A stretch of DNA of 64,000 nt from Brevundimonas sp. (lineage in GTDB: Bacteria > Pseudomonadota > Alphaproteobacteria > Caulobacterales > Caulobacteraceae), in contig JACVCC010000001.1 in the NCBI GenBank assembly GCA_016742215.1, forward strand, positions 310,001-374,000, given 5' to 3'. Of the stretch, positions 42,854-52,638 are shown one piece after another. The notes under the pieces were generated by a model. It was not told the origin of the DNA. It saw nothing but the letters and a program-made list of their open reading frames with translations, and searched no databases. Position 1 is the first letter of the stretch. Each line of letters begins with the position of its first letter. A program made the translations under genes and the position numbers.

Positions 42854-44028
42854 CGCACAGCTATACGCCCGCCTTCTCCCGCAACGACCAGAGCCCGCTG
42901 GCCAAGTGGTTCTGGACCATCGACCGCGGCCTGCTCGCGGCCGCCCTGACCCTGATGGGCCTCGGCGTCGCGCTCAGCTTCGCCTCGTCGCCGGCCGCCA
43001 TCCTCGCCGACCAGTCGATCAGCGATCCCTTCCACTATTCGTGGCGGATGATGGTCTGGGCCTCGGGCGGTCTGGTGCTGATGCTGACGACCTCGCTGCT
43101 GTCGCCCCGCGGTGTGCGCCGCATCGCCGTGCTCGGGCTCCTGGGCGCCATCGTCGTCATGGCCGCCCTGCCGTTCATCGGCAATGAGGTGAAGGGCGCC
43201 GCGCGCTGGATCAACCTTGGGCCGTTCAGCCTCCAGCCGTCCGAGTTCGCCAAGCCCAGCCTGATCGTCTTCGCCGCCTGGATGTTCTCCGAGGCGCAGA
43301 AGGGGCAGGGCGTGCCCGGCGTCAGCATCGCCTTCGGCGCCTGGGCCCTGACGATCGGCCTGCTGCTGATCCAGCCGGACATCGGCCAGACCCTGCTGAT
43401 CACCACCACTTTCATGGCCGTCTTCTTCATGGCCGGGGTGCCGCTGAAGTGGGTCATGGCGCTGGGCGCGGCCGGCGCGGCGGGCGTCGTGGGCCTGTAC
43501 TTCGCCTTCAGCCACATGCGCGATCGCCTCAGCCGCTTCTTCTCGCCAGAGACCACCGACACCCACCAGATCGACCGCGCCTCCGAGGCCATCCGCGCGG
43601 GCGGACTGGTCGGCCGCGGCGTCGGCGAGGGCGTGATGAAGCGTCACGTGCCCGACCTCCATACCGACTTCATCTATTCGGTCGGCGCCGAGGAGTTCGG
43701 CCTGGTCCTGTCCCTGACCATGATCGGCCTGTACGCCTTCATCGTCCTGCGCGGCATGCGCAAGGCGATGAAGCTGAACGACAGCTTCGAGCAGACCGCC
43801 GCCGCCGGCCTGTTCATGCTGGTCGGTCTGCAGGCCTGCATCAATGTGGCCGTGAACCTGAACCTGATCCCGACCAAGGGCATGACCCTGCCGTTCATCA
43901 GCTACGGCGGCTCCTCCATGATGGCGATGGGCCTCACCATGGGCTTCGCGCTCGCCCTGACCCGCCGTCGTCCGGGGGCTTACGAGCCTGGGGCGTCGCT
44001 GGCGGATCGGCGGAGGATTCTTCCCTGA
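42850..44028 (+). CDS. ftsW: Septal peptidoglycan polymerase FtsW (SEDS family)
   Basis: 392 residues, about ten membrane helices. The SEDS glycosyltransferase partners FtsI in septal murein synthesis. Family blocks seen: GAARWINLGPFSLQPSEFAKP, LLIQPDIGQTLLI, the loop HVPDLHTDFIYSVGAEEFGL containing the conserved Asp, and the C-terminal GMTLPFISYGGSSMMAMG. It is not RodA, judging by its place in the dcw cluster. It ends in a CTGA/TGA context that may restart translation of the small ORF behind it. Confidence 0.97.
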   Translation: MTHSYTPAFSRNDQSPLAKWFWTIDRGLLAAALTLMGLGVALSFASSPAAILADQSISDPFHYSWRMMVWASGGLVLMLTTSLLSPRGVRRIAVLGLLGAIVVMAALPFIGNEVKGAARWINLGPFSLQPSEFAKPSLIVFAAWMFSEAQKGQGVPGVSIAFGAWALTIGLLLIQPDIGQTLLITTTFMAVFFMAGVPLKWVMALGAAGAAGVVGLYFAFSHMRDRLSRFFSPETTDTHQIDRASEAIRAGGLVGRGVGEGVMKRHVPDLHTDFIYSVGAEEFGLVLSLTMIGLYAFIVLRGMRKAMKLNDSFEQTAAAGLFMLVGLQACINVAVNLNLIPTKGMTLPFISYGGSSMMAMGLTMGFALALTRRRPGAYEPGASLADRRRILP

Positions 44029-44297
44029 GCGGGTCGGTCCGGGACGGTCTCATCGCAATCGTTCACCGTGTCATCGAGGGCGGCGAAGTCGAGTATTCGG
44101 AACTGCTTGCGATAACAGCTGAGCCGATGACGCTTCCGACTGCCGAGCGTGAGGCTTGGTTCGGTCTGAGTTACTGGGCGGATGACGCCGACATCAGAAG
44201 CAAGGATCCGGCTTACGCGCCGATGCGGCTGGAGCAGCTTTCCAGACACTTACAGCAGTTGCTGACGCAGGCTACACAGCCCGGATTGTCGAGTTGA
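44025..44297 (+). CDS. Small unknown ORF between ftsW and murG (start uncertain)
   Basis: An open frame of about 90 codons fills the gap between ftsW and murG; the nearest upstream possibility is a CTG at 44025 overlapping the ftsW stop, and the first ATG is at 44127 (56 residues). The sequence looks protein-like (VIEGGEVEYSELLAI, TAEREAWFGLSYWADDADIRS, LEQLSRHLQQLL) and soluble. Codon use is clearly less GC-rich at third positions than its neighbours, suggesting later acquisition or a fast-evolving gene. The ORF ends seven bases before murG. No family recognised. Confidence 0.5.
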   Translation: MSGSVRDGLIAIVHRVIEGGEVEYSELLAITAEPMTLPTAEREAWFGLSYWADDADIRSKDPAYAPMRLEQLSRHLQQLLTQATQPGLSS

Positions 44298-44304
44298 GGA
44301 TGCG

Positions 44305-45390
44305 ATGAACAAGGTTTGCGTGGTCGCCGCCGGGGGCACCGGCGGGCACATGTTCCCCGCCGAGGCCCTGTCTCGCGAACTGGCCGCGCGCGGCTGGCGG
44401 ATCGTGCTGGCGACCGATCGGCGCGGCGAGGCCTACGCCCACAACTTCCCGGCCGAGGAGCGGCTGGCGCTGGATGCCGCCACCGGCCGCGGTCCGATCG
44501 GCATGGCCAAGGCGGGCGTCGCCATCCTCAAGGGCGTGGTGCAGGCTCGCTCGGCCCTGAAGCGGCTGGACCCCTCGGTCGTCGTCGGCTTCGGCGGCTA
44601 CCCGTCCGCGCCCGCCCTGCTGGCCGCTCTCAGTCAGAAGCGGCCGACCCTGCTTCACGAACAGAACGCCGTGCTGGGCCGCACCAACCGCTGGCTGGCG
44701 CCCTACGTCGGCCAGATCGCCTCGTCCTTCCCTAACCTGCAAAAGGTGCCGCAAGGCATGGGCGCGCGCGTCAGCCTGATCGGCAATCCTGTGCGACCGG
44801 ACATCCGCGCCCTGTTCGACCGCCCGTTCGTCGCCCCCATCGACACCGGCCCGATCCACGTCCTTGTCACCGGCGGCAGCCAGGGCGCCCGCATTCTGTC
44901 CGAGGCCGTGCCCCAGGCGCTCGCCGCCCTGCCGGAACCGCTGAAGGCCCGCCTGAAGGTGCAGCAGCAGTCCCGCCCCGAAACCCTCGAGGCCGCCCGT
45001 CAGATCTATCTGGAGGCCGGCATCGACGCCGAGGTCGCGCCCTTCTTCCGCGACATGGCGCAGCGGCTGTCGCAGGCGCATCTGGTCATCGGCCGCGCCG
45101 GCGCCTCGACCTGTTCGGAACTGGCCGTCACCGGCGTGCCGTCCCTGCTGATCCCGCTCGGCATCGCCATGGACGACCACCAGCGCTTCAACGCCGCCAG
45201 CCTCGCCGACGCCGACGGCGCCGAAGTGATGCTGGAAGGCGCCGTCACGGTCGAGACCCTGACCACGGCCCTGAACGGCCTGCTGTCTGACCCCGCCCGC
45301 CTCGCCGCCATGAGCGCCGGCGCCCGCTCCGCCGCCCTGCCGGACGCCACCCAACGCCTCGCCGACATGGTCGAGGCTGCGGCGCGCTGA
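44305..45390 (+). CDS. murG: UDP-GlcNAc:lipid I N-acetylglucosaminyltransferase
   Basis: 361 residues. The peripheral inner-membrane GT28 enzyme makes lipid II. The N-terminal glycine loop is AAGGTGGHMFPAEAL, with GFGGYPSAPALLAAL, HEQNAVLGRTNRWLA and, in the C-terminal donor domain, VTGGSQGARILSE and GRAGASTCSELAVTGVPSLLIPL. It is the last gene of the coupled dcw series here; murC and the later division genes do not follow. Confidence 0.97.
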   Translation: MNKVCVVAAGGTGGHMFPAEALSRELAARGWRIVLATDRRGEAYAHNFPAEERLALDAATGRGPIGMAKAGVAILKGVVQARSALKRLDPSVVVGFGGYPSAPALLAALSQKRPTLLHEQNAVLGRTNRWLAPYVGQIASSFPNLQKVPQGMGARVSLIGNPVRPDIRALFDRPFVAPIDTGPIHVLVTGGSQGARILSEAVPQALAALPEPLKARLKVQQQSRPETLEAARQIYLEAGIDAEVAPFFRDMAQRLSQAHLVIGRAGASTCSELAVTGVPSLLIPLGIAMDDHQRFNAASLADADGAEVMLEGAVTVETLTTALNGLLSDPARLAAMSAGARSAALPDATQRLADMVEAAAR

Positions 45391-45446
45391 CCCGCCAGAG
45401 AGCGCGACCGGGACCCCGACAGGCCGACTCGCGTTAGAGCTTGGCC

Positions 45447-46589
45447 ATGCCGAGCTTCGTCACCGATCTGACCCGCGAGGTCTTCCGCCTCTGGCGCGAG
45501 TTCTACTGGCTGCCCGAATGGGTGGTCATCAGCGTCATCGTCGCCGTTTGCGTGGTGATCGGCTGGGCGGCCAACCAGATCGTCTTCGCCCTGCTGCAAT
45601 TCATCGTGCGCAAGCGGGACCTGTTCTGGCGCGGCCTTGTCGGCCGGGCGCGGCTGAAGGTTCGGGTCGCGGTGATGATCGCGGCGCTGGCCTTTGCGGT
45701 CACCATCTCGCCGCTGGACCCCGAGCCGTCGCTGGCGATCCGGCAGGCTCTGCTGTTCCTCTTCATCCTGACGCTGGGCTGGATGGCCATCGGCGCCAGC
45801 GACATGTGGGCCGTCGTCTATCTGCGCCGCTTCAACATGGCGGCCGAGGACAATCTGGTCGCCCGCAAGCATGTGACGCAGGCGCGGATCCTCCAACGCG
45901 TGTCAGCCCTGCTGATCGGCATCGTCACGCTCGGTCTGGCCCTGATGACCATCGGCGCCGTGCGTCAGTGGGGGATGAGCCTGCTGGCCTCGGCCGGCGT
46001 GGTCGGCATCATCGCCGGTCTGGCGCTGCAGCCCCTGCTGACCAACATGATCGCGGGCATCCAGATCGCCACCGACCAGCCCATCCGGCTGGACGACGCC
46101 GTCATCGTCGAGGGCGAGTGGGGGCAGATCGAGGAGATCACCTCCACCTATGTCGTGGTGAAGCTCTGGGACTGGCGGCGCATGATCCTGCCGCTCAGCT
46201 ACTTCATCTCGAAGCCCTTCCAGAACTGGACCCGTGAGACGGCCCGGCTGATCGGCACGGCCTTCCTCTACGTCGACTACGAGGCCCCGATCGACCGCCT
46301 GCGGGCCGAGCTCGAGCGCATCTGCAAGGAAAGCCCGCTGTGGGACGGCGACGTGGTCAACCTGCAGGTCACCGACATTAGCGACCGCACGGCCCAAATC
46401 CGCTGCCTGGCCAGCGCCCGCAACGCGCCGACCGCCTTCGACCTGCGCTGCGAGATCCGCGAGAAAATGCTGGCCTTCATGCGCGACCAGTGCCCCGAGG
46501 CCCTGCCGAGGCAGCGTCAGCTGAACGCCGGGCTGTCACACCCGGCCGACGGCCTGATCACTCAGCCAGCGCAGCCCGACCGGCCCTGA
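45447..46589 (+). CDS. MscS-family mechanosensitive ion channel protein
   Basis: 380 residues from the ATG at 45447; the track start is a TTG six bases upstream. Four or so membrane helices occupy the first half. The pore-lining third helix region is LLASAGVVGIIAGLALQPLLTNMIAGIQIATDQPIRLDD, which leads into the beta domain (VIVEGEWGQIEEITSTYVVVKLWDWRRMILPLSYFISKPFQNWTR) that is the classic MscS signature. It releases solutes on hypoosmotic shock. It lies 56 bases after murG and may have its own promoter. The end overlaps the convergent gene by 32 bases. Confidence 0.9.
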   Translation: MPSFVTDLTREVFRLWREFYWLPEWVVISVIVAVCVVIGWAANQIVFALLQFIVRKRDLFWRGLVGRARLKVRVAVMIAALAFAVTISPLDPEPSLAIRQALLFLFILTLGWMAIGASDMWAVVYLRRFNMAAEDNLVARKHVTQARILQRVSALLIGIVTLGLALMTIGAVRQWGMSLLASAGVVGIIAGLALQPLLTNMIAGIQIATDQPIRLDDAVIVEGEWGQIEEITSTYVVVKLWDWRRMILPLSYFISKPFQNWTRETARLIGTAFLYVDYEAPIDRLRAELERICKESPLWDGDVVNLQVTDISDRTAQIRCLASARNAPTAFDLRCEIREKMLAFMRDQCPEALPRQRQLNAGLSHPADGLITQPAQPDRP

Positions 46590-47019
46590 CGGCGGCCTCC
46601 AGCGTCGTGTGCCCATCGCGCTGAATCGCCGGCGACTGGCAGGCCAGCTCCAGGAGCTCCGCTGCGTCGCCGCCCTCTGCAGCCTCGTATGCCGGCGCGT
46701 CGTCCGAAATCGCAGGTCCCTCAGCGCCGCCCGCCTTGACCGCCGCAAAATCCAGTCGATCCACGGTCCGGGCGTCGCAGTCGAAACGCCACCATGACCA
46801 GCCGCCCCAATAGGCCTGTCCCGCCACTTCAAAGTCAGCTTCGGCAACCTGGAATGCCCGCATGCGGAGCCCGTCCCAGTGCGCCTCGGCAGAGCTCAGA
46901 TCAGCGAACACCGCGAACCGCCCCACCCCCGTGAGCACCAGTTGATGGGGCCCTTCATCCTGCGTCGCCGTTGGAGAGGAGAGCAGACCGGCCAGCGATA
47001 CAGCGAGCAACGTTTTCAT
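46558..47019 (-). CDS. Secreted protein of unknown function
   Basis: 153 residues from the ATG at 47019, giving a signal peptide (MKTLLAVSLAGLLSSPTATQ). The track ORF continues upstream as antisense to the TagA gene. The mature protein has a Trp-rich segment (AYWGGWSWWRFDCDARTVDRLDF) with VLTGVGRFAVFADLSSAE before it. The pattern resembles small periplasmic surface-adhesion-like proteins with two cysteines, but no family is claimed. Its 3' end overlaps the mscS-like gene by 32 bases on the opposite strand. Confidence 0.65.
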   Translation of the reverse strand: MKTLLAVSLAGLLSSPTATQDEGPHQLVLTGVGRFAVFADLSSAEAHWDGLRMRAFQVAEADFEVAGQAYWGGWSWWRFDCDARTVDRLDFAAVKAGGAEGPAISDDAPAYEAAEGGDAAELLELACQSPAIQRDGHTTLEAAVRAGRAALAE

Positions 47020-47067
47020 GTCCCCATCGTAACCGGCCGTTGACCGCCGTTCGAGTAGGCTTGCGTC

Positions 47068-47781
47068 ATGACGCGCTTCATGACCCTCGATTTCGCCGAT
47101 GGCGACCGCGCTGCCCTGCTGGCCGAGGTCGCGGACATGGCGCGCAGGCCCTACGGCTATGTCGTCACGCCCAATGTGGATCACGTCATCAAGCTGATGG
47201 ACGGCCGGGTGGCTGAGGACGTCTATCGCGGCGCCGCCCTGATGATCTGCGACAGCCGCATCCTCGCTCATCTGGCCCGCCTGCGCGGAAAGCGCCTGTC
47301 GGTCTACCCGGGCTCGGACATGACAGCCGACCTGCTGGCGTCGGGCCACGACCTGACCTTCGGCGTCTTCGGCCCCGACCGCGCGGCCTTTGACGATCTG
47401 GTCGCCCGCTATCCGGGTCGGCGCTTCACATATATCGAGGCCCCGATGCTGACGCCCGGCTCTCCCGAATGGGACGCCACGGTGAAGGCCGCCTGCAAGG
47501 CTGACTGGGATGTGCTGCTGACCTGCGTTTCCTTCCCCAAACAGGAACGCTTCGCCCACGCCCTGCGCGCCTCCGGCCGCCCCTTCGGCGTCGCCCTGTG
47601 CGTCGGCGCCTCCATCGACTTCCTCACCGGCCGCCAGCACCGTGCGCCCAAGGTCTTCCAGCAACTCTCGCTGGAATGGCTCCACCGCCTGCTCAGCCAG
47701 CCGAAACGCATGTTCCGCCGCTATGTGATCGAAGGGCCGGCGATCTTCGGCTGGTTCGTGAAGACGGAAGTGCTGCGGTAG
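47068..47781 (+). CDS. WecG/TagA/CpsF-family glycosyltransferase
   Basis: 237 residues of GT26 type. Such enzymes transfer ManNAc or related sugars from UDP donors to lipid-linked acceptors at the inner membrane. Family elements: VVTPNVDHVIKLM with the catalytic-type Asp, the ALMICDSRIL and YPGSDMTADLL blocks, VSFPKQERF, and CVGASIDFLTGRQHRAPKVFQQLSLEWLHRLLSQPKRMFRRY at the C-terminus. There is no polysaccharide cluster around it, so the product (exopolysaccharide or holdfast-like) cannot be told. It is convergent with smc. Confidence 0.92.
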   Translation: MTRFMTLDFADGDRAALLAEVADMARRPYGYVVTPNVDHVIKLMDGRVAEDVYRGAALMICDSRILAHLARLRGKRLSVYPGSDMTADLLASGHDLTFGVFGPDRAAFDDLVARYPGRRFTYIEAPMLTPGSPEWDATVKAACKADWDVLLTCVSFPKQERFAHALRASGRPFGVALCVGASIDFLTGRQHRAPKVFQQLSLEWLHRLLSQPKRMFRRYVIEGPAIFGWFVKTEVLR

Positions 47782-47790
47782 TCGGCGGAC

Positions 47791-50700
47791 TCAAGCCACC
47801 AGCGTTTCCGCCTGGCTCAGGTCCACGCTCACCAGCTGGCTGACGCCGCGTTCGGGCATGGTGACGCCATACAGGCGGTCCATCCGGCTCATGGTCACCG
47901 GGTTGTGGGTGATGACGATGAAGCGGGTGTCGGTGCGATTGCGCATCTCGTCCAGCATGCGGCAGTAGCGGTCGACGTTGGCGTCATCCAGCGGCGCGTC
48001 CACCTCGTCCAGCACGCAGACCGGCGCCGGGTTGGCGAGGAAGACGGCGAAGATCAGGGCCGCCGCCGTCAGGGCCTGCTCGCCGCCGGACATCAGGCTC
48101 ATGACCGACAGGCGCTTGCCGGGCGGACAGGCGAAGATTTCCAGCCCGGCCTCAAGCGGATCGTCGCTCTCGACCAGCTTCAGCTCGGCCTGGCCGCCGC
48201 CGAACAGGGCCTCGAACAGGGTGCGGAAATTTTCGTTGATGATGTCGAAGGCGGCGATCAGCCGCTCGCGCCCCTCGGCGTTCAGCTCGTCGATGCCGTC
48301 GCGCAGCTTGGCGATGGCGCTGGTCAGGTCCGACCGCTCGACCTTCATCGTCTGCAGGCGGTCGCCGTATTCGTTCGCCTCTTCCTCGGCCAGCAGATTC
48401 ACCGCGCCCAGCATCTCGCGCTCGCGCTCCAGACCCATGAGCAGGCTCTCGGCGCCGGCCGCATCCGGCGGGCGGGCGATGGCGTCGTCCATCAGTTTCT
48501 GGCCCAGCTCCTCGGGCGACATCTGCGCCGTCTCGCGGACCATGTTGGTCGCGTCCAGCAGGCGTTCGGCGGCGGCCTCCTCGCGGGCGGCCAGACCGGC
48601 GCGGGCTTCGCGGGCCTGAGACGCGGCGCTTTCGGCCGCGCGCGCGGCGCGGTCGGCCTCGCCGGCCTGCCCCTCGGCGACCGACAGGGCGTCGGCGGCG
48701 GCCTTGCGGCGGGTCTCGGCCACGGTCAGCGCATCCAGCAGGGTCGAACGCTGGGCCGCCAGCTGTTCCGGCGCCTCCTCCGACGCCTTCAGCCGTGCGG
48801 CCGTCTTCTCGGCATCCTTCTCCAGCGCGCCCACGCGGGCTCTGGCGTCCTTCGCCCGGCCGGCCCAGCCGTCCTTCTCGCGCGCCAGACCCTCGACGCG
48901 GGATTGCCGGCCGGCGACCTCCCGGGCCTCGGCGTCACGCTCGACACGGGCCGTCGCCGACGCGCCGCGCGCCGCATCCGCAGCCGTGCGAGCGGCCGTC
49001 AGTTCGTCGCGTAGTGCGGCCAGAGTTTCGGACGGGGCCTCGGTCCCCTGCGCCTCCGCCAGCGCCGCTTCGGCCGCTTCGACCTCGCCGGTCAGGCGGG
49101 TCAGGGTTTCGTCCAGCGCCTGCGCCCGCGCCTCCTTGCGCGCCTGCTCGCGGCCCAGTGCCTCGACACGGTCGCGGGCGGCGGTCACGGCCTTGTCCAG
49201 CGCGAACGGCGCGGCGCGAGCGGTCTTCACCGCCTCCTCGGCCGCGCGGAAGGCGTCGGTGGCGGACTTCAGGGCGGCCTGCGCCGCTTCCAGCGCCGGC
49301 TTGCCCTCGTCGATCTCAGCTTCCAGTTCGGACAGGCGGGTGCGTTGGGCCAGCCGCACGGCGGCCGGACGCGGGGCCTCGGCGCGCTGTACAAAGCCGT
49401 CCCAGCGCCACAGGTCGCCGTCGGTGGTCACCAGACGCGCGCCGACCGGCAGGGTCTTGGCAAGAGCCGCGATCTCGCCCTTGGGCGCGACGCCGCACAG
49501 GGCGAGACGGGCCTTCAGCTGGTCCGGCGCCGAGACGTGGTCCGCCAGCGGTTCGACCCCCTTGGGCCAGGACGGGGAGGGGGCGTCCGCCCCTGCCCAG
49601 TGCGCCGCTGCCCGGGCGTCCAGAGCCGCATCCAGATCGTCGCCCAGAGCCGCCGCCAGCGCGGCCTCATAGCCTTTGTCGGCATGAACCTTGTCCAGCG
49701 CCGGCGGATGCTCGCGTTTGCCCTGCACCAGTAGCTGCGCGAGGCCGCGGGCCTCGGTCTGCAGGCGGCCAAGCCGGTCCTCCGCCGCACGGGCGGCCTG
49801 ACGCGCCTCCTGTTCGGCGCGGGCCCTGTCACCCCGGTCGGTCTCGGCGACCTCGACGGCGGCGCGGGCGGTCGCCAGTTCGGCCTGGGCGGCCTCCAGC
49901 GCCGTGCGCGCCGCCTCGATCTCGGGCGTCTCCAGCGGACCCAGCGCCTCGCGCTCCCGCCTGGCCGTGGCCAGCTGGGCCTGCGCGCGTTCGACTCGCG
50001 CCTCGGCGTCCCGCTTGCGGGCGTTCTCCGCCGAGACGCGCGCCTCGACGGCGGCCACGGCGCCTGCCACCCGCTCGACCTCGGCGTCGGCCGCCTTGCG
50101 GGCGTCCTCGGCGGCGGTCAGGGCGGCGTCCAGTTGCGGCCCGCGCGAGGGCGCCGCGGCGATCTCGGCGGTCAGGGTCTCGAAGGCCTCGGTCAGGCGC
50201 GCCAGTTCGCTCTCGGCGTCGCCGGCCATGCCGGTCTCGCGATCGATGTCGGCGGCGATGCGCTGGCCGTCGGCCTTCAGCCGGTCGACCTCGGCCCGCG
50301 CCTGCTGCTCGGCCATGTCCAGCCGGTCGCGCTCCAGTGAGGCCCGGTGCAGCAGGGCGCCGGCGACTGCGTCTTCCTCGCGCGCGGGCTTGAGGGCTTC
50401 CTGCGCATTCAGCGCCGCCGTCTGCGCCCGCCCCGAGGCCGTGGTCGTCTCCAGCACCGCGCGGTCGGCCTCGGCCAGTTCGGCCTTCGCTGTTTCCGCC
50501 GCCATGCGCGCGTCGTTCCAGCGCACATAGACCAGCGAGGCCTGGAGGGCCCGGATCTCTGCCGAGATCTTCTTGTACTTCTCCGCCTGCCGCGCCTCGC
50601 GCTTCAGCCGGGCCAGGGTGGTCTCGAGTTCGCGCCCGATGTCGTCGAGGCGCTCAAGATTGGTCTCGGCCGCCTTCAGCCTCAGCTCGGCCTCGTGCCG

Positions 50701-51228
50701 CCGGGTGTGCAGGCCCGCGACACCGCCGGCCTCTTCCAGAATGCGGCGGCGGTTCTGCGGCTTGGCGGCGATCAGTTCGCTGATCTGGCCCTGCCGGACA
50801 AGGGCGGGGGAGTTGGCGCCGGTCGAGGCGTCGGCGAACAGCAGCTGCACGTCGCGCGCCCGGACCTCCTTGCCGTTGATCCGGTAGGTCGAGCCCTGAC
50901 CCCGGTCGATCCGGCGGCTGACCTCGATCACGGCGCTGTCGGTGAACGGCTGGGGAGCGCGACGCTGGGCGTTGTCGATCGTCAGCAGGACTTCGGCGTG
51001 GCTACGCGGCGGGCGGTTGGCGGCGCCGGCAAAGATGACGTCGTCCATGCCCTGGCCGCGCATGGCCTTGGCGGAGTTGGCGCCCATGACCCAGCGCAGG
51101 CTCTCCAGCACGTTCGACTTGCCGCAGCCGTTCGGCCCCACGATCCCGGTCAGGCCCGGCTCGATGTGGAACTCCGACGGATCGACGAAGGACTTGAAGC
51201 CGACGAGCCTGAGCCGCTGGAACTGCAC
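47791..51228 (-). CDS. smc: Chromosome segregation/condensation ATPase SMC
   Basis: 1145 residues. N-terminal ATPase half: Walker [10 protein letters not shown] (residues 31-39) after [10 protein letters not shown]. Two very long Ala/Glu/Arg-rich coiled-coil arms flank a hinge near residues 490-640 ([21 protein letters not shown]). The C-terminal half carries the signature SGGEQA (from residue 1047) and Walker [14 protein letters not shown]. With ScpA/ScpB it compacts and helps segregate the chromosome. The start of smc lies 13 bases after the DsbA-like gene on the same strand. Confidence 0.97.
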   Translation of the reverse strand: MQFQRLRLVGFKSFVDPSEFHIEPGLTGIVGPNGCGKSNVLESLRWVMGANSAKAMRGQGMDDVIFAGAANRPPRSHAEVLLTIDNAQRRAPQPFTDSAVIEVSRRIDRGQGSTYRINGKEVRARDVQLLFADASTGANSPALVRQGQISELIAAKPQNRRRILEEAGGVAGLHTRRHEAELRLKAAETNLERLDDIGRELETTLARLKREARQAEKYKKISAEIRALQASLVYVRWNDARMAAETAKAELAEADRAVLETTTASGRAQTAALNAQEALKPAREEDAVAGALLHRASLERDRLDMAEQQARAEVDRLKADGQRIAADIDRETGMAGDAESELARLTEAFETLTAEIAAAPSRGPQLDAALTAAEDARKAADAEVERVAGAVAAVEARVSAENARKRDAEARVERAQAQLATARREREALGPLETPEIEAARTALEAAQAELATARAAVEVAETDRGDRARAEQEARQAARAAEDRLGRLQTEARGLAQLLVQGKREHPPALDKVHADKGYEAALAAALGDDLDAALDARAAAHWAGADAPSPSWPKGVEPLADHVSAPDQLKARLALCGVAPKGEIAALAKTLPVGARLVTTDGDLWRWDGFVQRAEAPRPAAVRLAQRTRLSELEAEIDEGKPALEAAQAALKSATDAFRAAEEAVKTARAAPFALDKAVTAARDRVEALGREQARKEARAQALDETLTRLTGEVEAAEAALAEAQGTEAPSETLAALRDELTAARTAADAARGASATARVERDAEAREVAGRQSRVEGLAREKDGWAGRAKDARARVGALEKDAEKTAARLKASEEAPEQLAAQRSTLLDALTVAETRRKAAADALSVAEGQAGEADRAARAAESAASQAREARAGLAAREEAAAERLLDATNMVRETAQMSPEELGQKLMDDAIARPPDAAGAESLLMGLEREREMLGAVNLLAEEEANEYGDRLQTMKVERSDLTSAIAKLRDGIDELNAEGRERLIAAFDIINENFRTLFEALFGGGQAELKLVESDDPLEAGLEIFACPPGKRLSVMSLMSGGEQALTAAALIFAVFLANPAPVCVLDEVDAPLDDANVDRYCRMLDEMRNRTDTRFIVITHNPVTMSRMDRLYGVTMPERGVSQLVSVDLSQAETLVA

Positions 51229-51241
51229 CGGGGCGGCGCCT

Positions 51242-51871
51242 CTACCGTCCGGCCCGGGCCGCGCGGACCGCGACCTCCAGTCCGCCCAGGCTACGATCGG
51301 TCACCCGCCGGCCGTTGACGAAGAAGGCCGGGGTGCTGTTGGCGCCCGCCGCGTGCGCGGACTCGATGTCGCGGTTGATCGCGGCTCGCGTGGCGGGGGT
51401 CGCGGCGCAGGCGTCAATCTGGGCTCTCGTCCGGCCGCTGGCGGCCACCGCTGGCGCCCACCAGTCGTCCAGCGTGCCGCCGCGCAGCACCGCCTCCTGT
51501 CCCCGCATAAGGGTCGAGGCCACGTCGAAGAACCGCTCGGGCGCCGCGCAGCGGGCCAGCGCGGCCGCCGGCAGGGACATCTGCTCCGGAGCGGTCGGCA
51601 GGTTGCGGAACACGAACCGGACCTGCCCGGTGTCGATCAGTCGCTGCTTGAAGACCGGGAAGACGAACTGATGCCAGTCCGCGCACAGGTGGCAGGAGAA
51701 GGAGGCGTACTCGATCACCGTCACCGGGGCGTCGGCGCGACCCAGCACTCGGTCCGCAGCAGTCACCGGCGCGACCTGCTCCACCGCCACGGCAGGCACG
51801 GAGCCGGCCGTCAGCGGCGCCAGCAGGGCCAGCGCCGCCAGGATCATCAGTGGTCGACGTCCCCCGACCAT
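51242..51871 (-). CDS. DsbA-family periplasmic thioredoxin-like protein, paralog 2
   Basis: 209 residues with a signal peptide ([22 protein letters not shown]). The thioredoxin-fold active site is CHLC in [13 protein letters not shown], an unusual dipeptide compared with the CPHC of its neighbour. The cis-Pro loop is [12 protein letters not shown]. Extra cysteines are present in ALARCAAPE and IDACAATP. Likely a thiol oxidoreductase of the DSBA-like Thioredoxin_4 type. It is 6 bases downstream of paralog 1 and just upstream of smc. Confidence 0.88.
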   Translation of the reverse strand: MVGGRRPLMILAALALLAPLTAGSVPAVAVEQVAPVTAADRVLGRADAPVTVIEYASFSCHLCADWHQFVFPVFKQRLIDTGQVRFVFRNLPTAPEQMSLPAAALARCAAPERFFDVASTLMRGQEAVLRGGTLDDWWAPAVAASGRTRAQIDACAATPATRAAINRDIESAHAAGANSTPAFFVNGRRVTDRSLGGLEVAVRAARAGR

Positions 51872-51877
51872 CGAGGC

Positions 51878-52534
51878 CTACTTGGCCAGTTCGGCGTCGA
51901 TGGCGGTCGACAGGTCGGCCAGGCTCGCGCCCTCGCCGCCCGGGGTGATGACCTGGGTGCCGTTGACGTAGAAGGCGGGGGTGCCCGAAACGCCGGCCTT
52001 GAAGGCGGCCTGGGCGCGCGCATCGGCGGCCTTCAGCGCGTCCTCGTTGGTGATGCACTCCTGGATCTGCTGGTTGCTCAGGCCGGCGCCGTTGCCCACG
52101 CGGAACAGGAAGTCGCGCGGCGTGACGGAGCCCGAGCGCCACTCGTTCTGGCCGGCCATCAGGGTATGGACGACGTCGAAATACTTGTCCTCGCCGGCGC
52201 AGCGGGCGATCGCGAAGCCGGCCACGGCTACCTCGTTCGGCGGGGTCGGCAGTTCGCGGAAGACGTAGCGCACCTTGTTGGTGTCGACATACTTGGCCTT
52301 GAACGCCGACCAGACGTTCTCCTGCCAAGCGGCGCAGTGGGGGCAGGTGACCGAGGCGTATTCGACGACGGTGACCTTGGCGCCTTCCGGCGCGCCCATG
52401 CCCATGTCGCCATCGGCGGCGTTGCCGGCTCCGCCGCCTCCGCTGCAGGCGCCCAGGGTCGCCATCGCGGCCAGGGCGGCGGCGGAAAGCGCCGCACGGC
52501 GGCTCATGGCGGCGTAGTTGATCTTGGCGCTCAT
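51878..52534 (-). CDS. DsbA-family thiol:disulfide interchange lipoprotein, paralog 1
   Basis: 218 residues from the ATG at 52534 with gaggaag in front. A lipoprotein signal is seen (ALAAMATLGACSGGG, lipobox LGAC). The active site is CPHC in YASVTCPHCAAWQ and the cis-Pro loop is GTPAFYVNGTQV. This is a Thioredoxin_4 DsbA-like oxidant that should be membrane-anchored and face the periplasm. It shares the block pattern of its neighbour (RYVFRELPTPPNEVAVAGFAIARC versus [13 protein letters not shown]...), so the two are tandem duplicates. Confidence 0.92.
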   Translation of the reverse strand: MSAKINYAAMSRRAALSAAALAAMATLGACSGGGGAGNAADGDMGMGAPEGAKVTVVEYASVTCPHCAAWQENVWSAFKAKYVDTNKVRYVFRELPTPPNEVAVAGFAIARCAGEDKYFDVVHTLMAGQNEWRSGSVTPRDFLFRVGNGAGLSNQQIQECITNEDALKAADARAQAAFKAGVSGTPAFYVNGTQVITPGGEGASLADLSTAIDAELAK

Positions 52535-52638
52535 GGCGTCTTCCTCACAATGCGGATCAGGGCAGCTTCGCGCGATTCCTCGAAAAGCGCGCATTCCAGC
52601 ATGTTCGAGAACAGGTGCGGCGAAGGTTTGTCAACGCG

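Noticed and set aside
48795-50393. 532-codon plus-strand Pro/Arg-rich ORF inside smc
   Set aside because: Frame-shifted antisense reading of the smc coiled coils; no domain.
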